A stretch of DNA of 64,000 nucleotides from Desarmillaria ectypa (Eukaryota; Basidiomycota; Agaricomycetes; Agaricales; Physalacriaceae): NCBI GenBank assembly GCA_030407005.1, contig JAUDYN010000006.1, positions 992,001 to 1,056,000 on the forward strand. The letters run 5' to 3'. Position numbers and translations under genes: made by a program. Under the pieces are notes generated by a model. It saw only the letters and a list, made by a program, of their open reading frames with translations. It was not told the DNA's origin and searched no databases. Below, one piece after another: positions 21,672 through 32,137 of the stretch (position 1 is its first letter; every line of letters begins with the position of its first letter).

Positions 21672-23922
21672 ACGTACTTACCGCTGGCGACCCCAAACAC
21701 AATAGTTTTCGCCATTTTATCTCACTAGCATTCTCTCCAGTGCGCTAGTGTTAACCTTGTCTTAGAAAATTGTTCTCACCAGCCTGTAGGAGCCATACTG
21801 CGTAGACTTGTTCGCCACCATGGCGCACACCATAACCACCTTCGATGTATCATGCCACCCTACAACCACTTCTATCGTGCATCTTTTGGTCGACTTACCT
21901 CAATCATTCAGCCGCTTCAATGACTCATCTCTTCTTCATTCGATACCGTCGACTTTTGCCTTTACTTTTTGGGGGTCCTTCGCCATTACCTTTCAATAGA
22001 AGACGAACATTTTTTGCTCCTGCGGCAGTTAGAAGCACAGGCATGTTTTATTAACTCGTCAACCCTATTGCTCGCGGTCTATTCCTAGAATGGTCGCATG
22101 TAAAGATGCACCATGCCCTCGTAAACTTCGCTCTCAGCGGGTCCTTTTTGGCCTGAACTTTGATCCCACGTACCGATTTGCTCTGAATAGAACACACTTC
22201 AGCCTTGGTGAAGATTACTGATGCTTCTGTATGTAAAATGCTGACTTTCGATGTTTCTCAGGTCCACCATTCACCAGCGCAGCAAGGTATAGTACGTCAG
22301 TGGTCCATAATCACAGTAAGGGCTATTGCGACTCCAGGACAAGTCTTGATATCGAGCGTGGCGCAAAGCTCGGGCATCTTCTAGGTACTCTCTACCGAGT
22401 CTAAGGGCTGATGTAATAGAAGGTGGCGGTTCCAGTATGTAACCTGTGCGGATATCTGTATCGTCTTCCTAGCGCTGTGTAAGATTACTGTGATAATAAT
22501 ATCAGGCCGTTCATTGCCAGAGCACATCTCGGAAGACTTAAAAGACGTTACGTGGAAAAATAAGGTACGTATTCTTCTTGCTGGCATTTCGTTATCCATT
22601 TAGTGTCTTAACCGGGCAGCTTAACTAAAGGTCGGATAAAATAATATCCCAGCTACCGAAATGAATCAAATAATGTTAAGTAGAAACAGGCCAACTTCGG
22701 GACAACTTCGTGCATATGGATCTGCCGTCGTAAATACTGATATCGGTGTCTGCTTGTCTTATCGTAATGGTGTTAACATATCGTCGCCGTTCTTTGGTTG
22801 TTCTTTCTGCCATCTAAATTCTTTCTTGTCGCTTTCCTTTGGACTATTGGACTATTGATACTGTCGTTGTTCAGGGCCCCACGTCACTATGGCGACTGCA
22901 GACACAGCGGCTGCGTCTTCTGTATGTCGAACTCTGTCCATGTCTGACTATTCCTAGTAGCGGTCAAAATGTAACTTTAGAATCGAAGTCTTCCGCTCGC
23001 TGAATGTATATATGTACCCAGGGCAGAGTCAGTCGTATTTGATCCGAACAATATGAATGGTTCATCCCTCTTCATCCATCCCCACTTCCCATTATCACAT
23101 ACGTAAATAACACGGGTCTGTTTTGAAATTGCCGTAATGGCTGTTTTGGCCATGCGAATCCGCTGCAGAGTTCGCAGATCCCAGAAGTTGGGTGGTATGG
23201 TTACTACTTACAGAGTCCAGACATCTTTCACTCGTCTCTCGATACGATCCTGAGTCATCTGTCGGGAGCCTAAGTCTTCTCAAATTGCCACATTTGCTTT
23301 TCCATTTTTTCATTTCCACTTGAATTTCTGACAACCATCGGCGCCGGTCGACGTCACTTTGTTGGTTATTGCTTGCCTTGTCTGTCATTTTCACAGTTGG
23401 AAAGAATGAGATCTTGTTAGAGATTTGCGCTGTTTGAAGGCATCTAAAGCTGACATTCGTAGTGACCGAAAAAAATGGGAGACCCTATAGTATTCAATAT
23501 GTCGGAACATAGTTTTGTCCGGATTCCTGTCAATAGTCATAATGAATAGCGTTAACGCCCACTCTACCGGCATGAAAACACCGTTGAGCGTCTGGATTTG
23601 CAAACAGATTGTGGATCTTGACAAGCTTGAAGCCGCGAAAGTGCGTGTTGTTATTCAACGAATGAAGCTGTCTATCCAACTCGACATACTTAATAGCACC
23701 GAAGAGCTTCTCAGAAATTGGGCGCTATGACAAGCGACGCGGAGGTCCGACTCGGAGTAGCCATTTCATTTGAGCCTGTCAGCATAGGACAGGAAATGTT
23801 GGCGGTGACACCAAGATCATATTGAGTTGCTCTACCTAATGCGCTCTAATGGTACATACCTGTTACTAATTCTTTCATGCAATTTAGACGATCATTTTCC
23901 TTGTTATCCGAAGGAGACTGGG
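21672..23922. other. 2.2-kb stretch without a recognised gene
   Basis: Several short open frames occur. One plus-strand frame ending at 23730 reads LEAAKVRVVIQRMKLSIQL, protein-like and helical but unassigned. Minus-strand frames at 23095-23394 and 23391-23624 overlap it in opposite sense. No transposon signatures were seen. Confidence 0.35.
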
Positions 23923-25825
23923 CTATGAACATCTCTCTACGCACTCGATGATATCCCAAAGCTGTTGTCTAGACTGTTCATCCATCGACCGCGGCATCTC
24001 CCGTAGCACGGTTGCTGCTGCATCCTGGATTTCAAGCTCATGTGTGAATCTCTCCCACGTAAACTTATCGGGACTTTCCTGGGACTGAACCAAACGATTA
24101 AACTAGAGTATATTGAAACAAGAATATCCACCGGTAATGCCTGCTCCCTCAGTCCTAGTTTCCCGCATACTTCTTTGTGAGTCTTCCAGGTGGCCCTCTG
24201 GCATGCGGTGCTGCAGTAGACCACCTGACAACATCTGAGTGAAATAGACACGGCAAAATGAGAAGCAACACCCACGATTTTACACCCACCGCAGAGCTTG
24301 TGCGTGGGCACGCTGCCGCCTTCCATAACGCCGCAGCCCTTATTCTCGCAAACCCGGTAGAGAGCACCCAAGGAGATATCTAATTTTGCTCCATGTTCAA
24401 TATCGGGCTTCGCTCGGCTGTCTCCTGAGGTCTCGATATATTCATCCACCAACGCATTCCAGATCGTTTGGCGGTGCAGACAGAATGCTTTACTTTGTTG
24501 TCGTCCGGTGGGCCTAAAAACGAGTCATCAGTCACCAGCCGGAACAGAATGTTTTTGAGGCTCACCATGGTCGAAAATCTGCCTTCTTCAGTGCATATCG
24601 AAACGCTGGATCGAGTTGGAGCTCGGAAAAGCTCTCGTTGAGCGCAAAATCATCAATACGTTCGAACGCCTGGGCAGGAGAGTTTGCTTTCGTAAAGAAT
24701 CCTGAATCTATCTTCTGGCGACACCCAACTGATCGACTGTCCTTCCATCCCCCGTCATTGTCACCACTTTCTGCACTCTCTCGATGATTCTGTACATGGG
24801 ATGCGTCGGTTCCTGTTCGAGGGGATCGGGTGGAATGCGATTAGACAAGCTGACTTCGATGCGCTAACGTGACTCATTCCATTGTTCGTATGCGAAAACG
24901 TTCCTCCTACTGCAACAGACTCCAAATCGCTTCTCGCTAGTGCAGAAACAAATGAGGTCTGGAGAGTACGCCTTGTCCTCTTTCGCGTGACATTCGGCAA
25001 GGGGTAGGCCTGAAAAGCAAGGACACGGTCGAGGCCCTCGTACGAAAGGGTTGGCGGCGTAGTGTTCAAACTTAGCATTGAATCGTGAAATCGAATCAGG
25101 TTTTAGAAGAAACGAAGAAGGGGGTACATAGCTCTCTGGAGGCGCCGGGTTTGCGCCGTATTCCGCAAAGAGCTCAATCAGCTCCCAGTCTTTGATCATG
25201 CACGCATGCGTGAGGGGGCACTGTCCCTCCAGCACGAGATTGACATCTGCATGATGCTCGAGCAGAAGGCGGATTACTTTGACTATGCGGCGGCGCGAAG
25301 CGCATGCGTGTTTCAGAGGCGAAGATTTGTTAAATTGAGCAGTGCGAATAGTATGGACAGCGACGTGCAGTGGAGTATATCCTTCGAAATCAGGGACATC
25401 GATGTTGGATCCGAGATAGATAACTTCATGGGCGGCCAAGAGATCTCCCGTCGATGCTGCAAAGTGGAGGAAAGCCATTTTTGCGTGCGCTGGGTAGTCC
25501 TCTCCTAGGCGAATTTTGGAATGTAAGGTGTTCATATCGAGTTCTTTGGTACGACTGTTCAATATTGCGAGCTTCATACCATAGAATTCATCGTTGACTG
25601 AAAGGGAATTAGCCAAGCGGCTGTAATCTGGGTCGGATTTGATTTTATCGACGAGCGCGATTCGAAGATGGATATAATTCTTGACCATTCTGCTGGGGTG
25701 TTTCTGTAAGAACATGGATAAACTTTAGACAGAAATACACGTACCCAGAGAGATGACAGCTGGAGCTGGTCGCTGAAGCAGCTCGAAGGTTCATCCTGCA
25801 TCCGTGACCACATCACCGGTCCCAA
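23923..25825 (-). CDS. Ankyrin-repeat protein with C-terminal MYND zinc finger
   Basis: The MYND finger is a zinc-binding protein-interaction module; Agaricomycetes have many ankyrin/MYND proteins of unknown role. The large exon reads FLQKHPSRMVKNYIHLRIAL, then AHAKMAFLHFAASTGDLLA and the ankyrin pieces DVPDFEGYTPLHVAVHT, LLLEHHADVNLVLEGQCPL and WELIELFAEYGANPAPPES. A cysteine-rich block follows (GPRPCPCFSGLPLAECHA, LICFCTSEKRFGVCCSRR). The 3' exons carry the MYND finger: CENKGCGV, HKLCGGCK and, over an intron, VVYCSTACQRATWKTHKEVC. The last exon reads DKFTWERFTHELEIQD and ends VERCS at 23923. The start is uncertain: 25825 is the first ATG of its frame, but the frame (NIEEFLGPVMW) is open further upstream, so the true start may lie in 25826-26300. 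Confidence 0.78.
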
Positions 25826-26318
25826 GAACTCTTCGATATTACAGCTTCACACGTCAAGGAATCGGATGCCTTGCCCAAGTGAAATAATCAGGCTACTGAG
25901 GTCGAGTAAACGATGATATCCAGAATGGATTCAACATAAAGCTGTAAAGAATTTCATTGGCTCAGAAGAAAATGGACACAATGTCGGCCCGGATATCCGA
26001 TGGTCCCGAAGGGTACCTGCTGCGCTGACCGTGCTGGAATCCAAGATGTTCTCATTCTTGAGAGAATACCGCACGGGCTTTACGGGCTTCATATCCGGTC
26101 CTTTGATACAGGTACCTCTCCCGTTTGCAAACTCACCTCTTTTCGACACCGGTTATTTCCGTGGTCCTCGAACGGGAGAATTGGCTCAGGACTCTTCGAA
26201 GATGTGGAACGAGGTCCATGAATTCTATGCCACATTCATAGTAAACACAGTCGTCCGCAGTATAGAACCACCTGTCTGGGGCAATAGCAAAGAAGAAAAC
26301 GAAAAAGGGCAGGATCAT
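25826..26318. other. Between MYND/ankyrin and STN1; possible missing first exon
   Basis: The first exon of the MYND/ankyrin gene may lie here. A plus-strand frame (26031-26324, 97 codons, SFLREYRTGFTGFISGPLI) looks protein-like but has no known family and lies opposite the expected direction of both neighbours. Confidence 0.3.
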
Positions 26319-28255
26319 TCATGAACACAGTTCCCAGTTTCCTTTGGTACCAGTCCACCTCACTCTTCTTTGGGTCCGCAGAAACTCCAGGGCATCTTGA
26401 ACAGCCCAATCCCCAATGTTCTTCCAACGGTCATCAGTTCTTCGAAGAAACTTGGTTATTGTCATCTCGTTCAATGGCCTCCGACGATCCGGTGGGAGTG
26501 CACTCATCTCGGCCATCGCGTTTTCCACTACTTCCGCCGCATACTGTGGCGTTAATGGCACATATGAATCTTCCATCGGTTCTGGATCAGAAAGTGGGTC
26601 ATCTTCGTCGTCCTGCAGCATGGACATGAAAGTGGATGTCGTCGGCGTGGAAGAGATGTCGATGCTGCTGGACTGCCAAGGCCCGAGCAAGGAAGCGGTA
26701 GAAAGTGGATGATTGGGTCCGTCCCATAGTATGATACTTCCTTCTTTCATAAGTTCCACAAGGGCTTTGATAAACAGTTGTTTCTTTTTCGGACCCAAAG
26801 GCTCTCGGCTCGGTTTCTGAGATTTTCTGAGACTCTGGGACGATACTTTGGCAGTTTCTCTCTCTTTTCTTCGTAGTCTCTTGATATTAGCATGGACAAC
26901 TAGTTTCGCCATGCTGGACAATTCAGGGACTCGACGCAAGTATGAGAGTGTGAATCCATGCATATCTGATGGTGTTCGTAAATGATGGATACGGGGCTGG
27001 GGCGTGGAGTCAAACGTGATATCTGTATCTGGCATAGCCACGATGTGAGAAGGTGCATGGGGGGGATTTTGCATATAATATTTGAGGTAGAGTCGAAATG
27101 TGTTGTCAGTCAACTGCGGTGAACGAAGGCGAGAGGGATGTGTAAATTTCTGAGCATCATTTGTCAATCCAGGTGACAACAAATTCCACAGCTGTATGGG
27201 CTTACGTGTGGACTCTGAGTAGAGCGCGGGGCCTGCTCTTTAATTGGCGAAAGGGGTTCAGCATCTATTGATGTTTGAGAAATTTGGGCCTCAGCGTCCT
27301 GATTCTGCGTTTGATTCGTGGCACTTGGAATAACAAAAGGCTCATGTGAAGAGTAGTACGTCTTATGCAGCGAAGAAACATGCTGCCAATGAAGGGGTTC
27401 GTCATTGAAAGACTTGCACTGTTCTACAAGAGTCAGACCGCTTGCAAGAGTATAAGGCTTTCTGTCCGACGCACCTATGCTGTTGACCTTAATTTCCTTG
27501 GTATCATGCCACTCCTCGACTTTGCCGATAACGCGAACAAGGTAGCCTACTCGTATAGCAGTGTTAGGTGCTGGAAGAGCGGTCGGTTTCAAGGAAGATG
27601 ATGGACATGCTGGAGTAGGTGGCACCATTGACATAGTAGATTGAACGCAATCAATAACTGCTGTTCCGTCGTCGACTGCATCGAACAAAGTCAGGGAAAG
27701 CTGCCACTCTTCTTCGGTAAGCTTACCAGATATCCTGATCCGTCTCTCCTTATGTTGAACTCCAACTACGATTCCAACAAATCTGACTATTCGGCATGGT
27801 ACCTTACCCAGCCAGAAGAAATTTTCATCTACACAGGTCATCAGTGAGCATTCCAGGAGAGGATAGAGCATACCTTTGACCATGTTCTGAGTCATTGCAT
27901 GTATGTCTCTCACAAAACAGTCTATCGTTGTTTTTTCAACTTCCTTACAAAGCCAGTGGTAAATTTCAGTGGATGTTGATGCAGGTACCGCTGGTTGGAC
28001 ATCCGTCGGCACTGCCATCTTCCTCTTGGAGGGTGTTAACAGGACGCTTGACGATGAAGACGCAGGCATGAGAGTAGTTGTAGTTGTCATGGATGTTATC
28101 ATTCGTCGATATTCCTCAGGCTGGTACGCCAGAAAGCATCGAAGACCAAGGCGGTGGGGGAGAAAAGCTGAGGCGTGTGTCAAGTTCCAATTCAATCTCA
28201 GGCGCGTACGATCACGTGCACATGAGGGCAGGCCAGAGTCAGCCACGGTATTCAT
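26319..28255 (-). CDS. STN1: CST-complex telomere protein Stn1
   Basis: Stn1 is the OB-fold subunit of the CST (Cdc13/CTC1-Stn1-Ten1) complex that caps telomeres and controls C-strand fill-in. The N-terminal OB fold reads ENFFWLGKVPCRIVRFVGI, VVGVQHKERRIRIS joined over a 51-bp intron to VDDGTAVIDCVQ, and RVGYLVRVIGKVEEWHDTK. A proline- and serine-rich linker follows. A second intron joins STQSPH to KFTHPSRLRSPQLTD, and the C-terminal part contains NTFRLYLKYYMQNPP, a basic stretch (KRLRRKERETAK) and winged-helix-like segments (LFIKALVELMKEGSIILW; WAVQDALEFLRTQRRVRW). It ends NWELCS. The first ATG of the frame is 28255; a later in-frame ATG (MITSMTTTTTLMP) may be the true start, since the first 50 residues look unlike the family. 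The gene appears intact. Confidence 0.82.
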
Positions 28256-28356
28256 AGTATATCTCCAGTATTCTTACATAGTGCTCTACGATTATAACTT
28301 CGTCGACGTCTCCCATCATGCCTTGACCAGCCAACATCATCGCCAAATTATCTCGC

Positions 28357-28887
28357 GTGGCAGATACCGAGCCAATCGATAACAAAATTTATCCCTTGTA
28401 TAATGACATTCTCAGCGAATGTTTCCCTCGCACGGCATTTTCCATCTCACCCCAATATGTCGCCCCCTGGGCTCTGACTGGAGATATCGCTGTTATCCAA
28501 TTTGCCATCACCTATGTTGTAGAGGTTCTGGGTGACAGTATTGACAGCCCCGTCTTTTTCACTGAAATCAAATCACCCACCCATCTTACCCGTGTACGCT
28601 CGCGCAAAGACGCCAAAAACTAAGTCAGAGACAGATTCGGAGATCTCTTGGATTGGGTTAAAGTGCCTAAGCTGTACGGAGTCAACGCCATAGAGGCGGT
28701 TCTCGTATTATGTGTATCACAAAGCCGATGGTATCCCCCTGCACGAATCCCCGACTCTGATGACTGCACGGTTGACACTGCTCTTGAGCGCTGGGACACG
28801 AACATCACGCAGCCTGTAGGATATGCCAAGTTTATGGCTATTGTCAGTGAAATGAAACAAATGGTTGAAGCTTTGAATTTGCCGTGA
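28357..28887 (+). pseudogene. Agaricomycete nuclease-like (PD-(D/E)XK-type?) protein gene, one in-frame stop
   Basis: Two open frames, 28357-28623 and 28648-28887, are in the same frame and separated by a single TAA at 28621-28623. Read through, they make about 177 codons resembling a mushroom family of unknown function: an N-terminal LYNDILSECFPRTAF, VFFTEIKSPTHL, RDRFGDLLDW, KLYGVNAIEAVLVLC, WYPPARIPD, ALERWDTNITQPVGYAKFM and a short acidic tail. The hydrophobic strand followed by E-x-K (FFTEIK) recalls motif II of PD-(D/E)XK nucleases, but this is inference. The 24 bases after the stop still read in frame into the family motif RDRFGDLL, which argues against an intron. It is divergent from STN1, with 101 bp between start codons. 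Confidence 0.55.
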
Positions 28888-29496
28888 GAAATCTTTTTGT
28901 GTGATTCTTCTTTACCATATACTGGTTTTCTAAACTCTAAATTCTTTGCTCAGCAATATATCTAGAAATGGTGACTAGCGGTGGACGAACAAATTCCGTG
29001 ATCGCAAGCCAGTGTTGGGCCCACAATAGTGCCATCGTTGAAACAAAAAATTGGAATACTCAGTCTGTATGAAGTTGTCGCGTATAACCCTGTGATTGTA
29101 GGGTAATACATTGTTGTGTAAACGATATAAATGCTTTTTGCTGATCCAGGAGGATTGTGCGCAGGCATACAGAGGCACATTATTTACAAGTCGCTGGTCC
29201 CACACGATCAAGGCTTCTGTTTTCGGTTTCAATCCGGAGACCACAATACCTCCAGGAAGCACCTCGAAATGGTTTCTACGTACCTTCGACCCATAGAGAA
29301 CACCGAATTGGCTGGACGAAGCCAATCAGAAAGTATTCACACACATTCCGAACAAAACGATTATGATACCATATAAGTTAGAAAAACAGGAAACAGGTAC
29401 GGAGTATAGACAAAGTATAGATACAGTTAAAGTGTCATTCCCGGAACAGAGCGTCAGCAGAGGTCCGCAGTCAGCGTCTGTTTGTACCTTTACATG
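28888..29496. other. Intergenic, no gene recognised
   Basis: About 600 bp between the nuclease-like gene and the 3' end of the DUF6534 gene. Open frames on both strands (28975-29325 minus, 29131-29376 plus) overlap and neither has a motif. Confidence 0.35.
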
Positions 29497-31079
29497 TTAC
29501 ACCTTATCGATGGCAGTATATGCAGCGTAAGATCCACGATCAGATCCTCCTTCAGATTTGTCCTTATTGTCATCCTCCGTCCGCGTCAGGTCCTGAGAAA
29601 TGGATAGTCTTGTCAGGGCAAAGTCGCGACAGCCGCTAACGTGTGGAAAATTTACCTGTGCCTTGTAAATACTCGGCGAAGGTAAACCCCCGTCGATCGA
29701 ATCCATGTGAACCACAGCTGTGTGTTGAACATCTACGAGAAAGGGTTTGAGGAAGTGGTTTTGTCGATGGTGCTTGATACTCACGGATGCCGTCAAACGT
29801 GAACGTGGGATTGTTGGCTCTCTCGGCACGGTGTTCACGATCCGAAGAGGCTGCGTTGGATTTCTTGGAGACTTTTCGGACGTTGAGGTTGTACAGCAGA
29901 GTCAGAATATAGAGTCGACCAAGAATGAACGCAAAGCCAGTTTCAACTAGAGACTTATGAGCCATATTGCGGAGGCGAACCAAGAAGGATACGCACTGTT
30001 ACTCTCATTGTTGACAAGATATGTGATAAGAACCAAAACCGCGACAACTGATGTCGTGGAGCCAGTTTGCATAGCAGATCGCATGAGACGTTGAATTAAA
30101 CTTTTAGAACAAAAGTGAGTTTAGCAGCTAAACATAAAGTACTCGTACCAACCCTTCAGTGGACTTGAAAGATGTTTTCATATTGTACAATTGCCATATG
30201 AGAACAGCTGCGATAGCTATATCTAAATCGCAGTCAGAACAGCATCATAGTGACGTTAATACTCTCACCCGTCACTGCGGTCGAGGTAAGCCACAGAGTA
30301 ACAGGGATCTTAGCGTGGTGTCGATCAGCATACGCATTATAAATGGTCAACATTATTGCGGTCGACAGAGAGCCACCGAACTGGTATGTAGGTCAGCGGG
30401 TCTTATTCCATGAGGATAGACTCACTTCTCACCGCTACGATGACCAGCAGTACGAGGATAGAAGCCACAACAACGTTTCTCGTCCTGTTAACTTATAAGA
30501 GCCGTGAAAGAGGGATGCAGACAGCTGTATACTGACAATATCCAGTATCGGTTGACGAGAAAACATTGAACTAGAAATGCAGTAACAGCAGTGGTGGAGA
30601 GATATAGCGTTACGGGCCAATACTGTACCCTCGTATTAGTGACTTGATGGTTGAACAGATGTGATTAAACGGCTCACTTGATTCTGAATGAATTCCTTGT
30701 CGCCTTGGATGATTATGAGCTGGCTGCCTGATAAGAGTGCGAGGTCTACCTTACCCCAGTGTGTGATTGTGTACTGCATAGACGCGTCAGATAGGCCCTA
30801 CAAGCAGAATCATGAAATGGCGAACCAAATACACGTCAGCATAGTCAGCAATGAGCGAGACCGCATCGACTGTAATGGCAACGCCAACGAAGGTTTTGAG
30901 TACCAGGCTATCCCTCTTGAATGACCGGTAATATTTTATCGTCTCTTGGATGATGAGCATGAACAGCAAAGATGATACCCATGTCCCAATGAGAATGGAT
31001 CTTTTTGGGAGACAGGGTCAACGAGAGACCAGACCGAAGACAAAAGAACGTACCCAAGGGGGTCATCATAAGCACCCAT
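29497..31079 (-). CDS. DUF6534-type multispanning membrane protein
   Basis: This family is expanded in Agaricomycetes; its function is unknown, though it resembles a receptor-like seven-helix protein. The start at 31079 gives MGAYDDPLG, then over an intron SILIGTWVSSLLFMLIIQ, TIKYYRSFKRDSLVLKTFVG and VAITVDAVSLIADYADVYL. Further exons read YPVTLYLSTTAVTAFLVQCF and LVNRYWIL, then a helix (VVVASILVLLVIVAV), FGGSLSTAIMLTIYNAYAD, IPVTLWLTSTAVTDIAIA and LIWQLYNMKTSFKSTEGLV. The domain core is LIQRLMRSAMQTGSTTSVVA, LITYLVNNESN and ETGFAFILGRLYILTLLYNL, followed by a hydrophilic cytosolic tail (REHRAERANNPTFTF) ending TAIDKV at 29497. About seven hydrophobic helices are present and no frame break was seen. 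Confidence 0.8.
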
Positions 31080-32137
31080 AGTGAAGAGGCGTAGATAGTA
31101 AGCTTGAAACTGGCGGAATCAAGTGTTATAAAACCAAATACATTAGGGGCAACTCAGTTGAGAGTCGTCTGAATGATGATCAATGTCCCACTCGTTACCC
31201 CTCTATGTCGGCGTACATCACGATACGCCTCCTAGTCGGCCAGTCAAGTTCCAAAGAAATGTTACAGGGGCCTTGTAGGAAAATTCTCTTGCTGAATAAT
31301 TGCGAGTAGCCCTCCTGAGTCTCAAATTCTGGTTCCCAATTTTCAGCGAAGAAAACCTAGACATATTTTCCAAAGACTTCATTGCGTAGCCAATATTCAA
31401 AACGAGAACAGAGTATTATTTGACGTTGACGCTCGGGGCTATCATCGGGGCTATACTATGACCAATAGGTTTGCAATTGGGATCACGAGCCAGAGGAAAC
31501 GCATATCGAGTTGAGGCAGCCGCCGTTTTCGTAGACGTGCGTGGAGAAGAAAACGTATAACGGCCCATTCAAAGTTGAGCAGTTTATCTACAAGTATCCA
31601 TTGGGCCAATGAACAAGTTGGGTTGAGTTGTGAACCGGCGGATACGGAAAAGAAGCTTTTTGGGTTGCGATCAGCGTGTGGCAATGCACCGGCAATCTAG
31701 GGCCGGGATATGCCGGTGCTACTTGAACATGTTCGTTCCGACTATCAGTGCGCTATAGACACAGGCGCGACGAACTCCCGAACTTGTATACCCCAAACTC
31801 TTCGCAATACAGTATGTGCATATAACACGTCCTTATCGACATATAAGCCCATAACATTCTCAGTGGCGTGACCTCGACCTGGTGTTTCTCCACCGTTTCG
31901 AAGTCATCTTGGACCTTCTGATGAATTTATAAGTAGTCCACATATGCTCGTCTCCGATTACCTTCCAGTTCATCTTTGCCCATGTGATAGGGCCATACGT
32001 GCTGGTAACCCCGTTCTACATCCAATGATCCTTAGTACGCACTGTCGTACGCCCTTCTTTGTCTATTACGTGCAGACTGTCAACAGACCGAAAAGCATAA
32101 ATACAAGGCAGCAGGTCCCTCTTATATCTTCCCAATT
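31080..32137. other. Divergent promoter region, no gene recognised
   Basis: About 1 kb between the start codons of the DUF6534 gene and the GH31 gene. Open frames here are short and unassigned. Confidence 0.4.
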
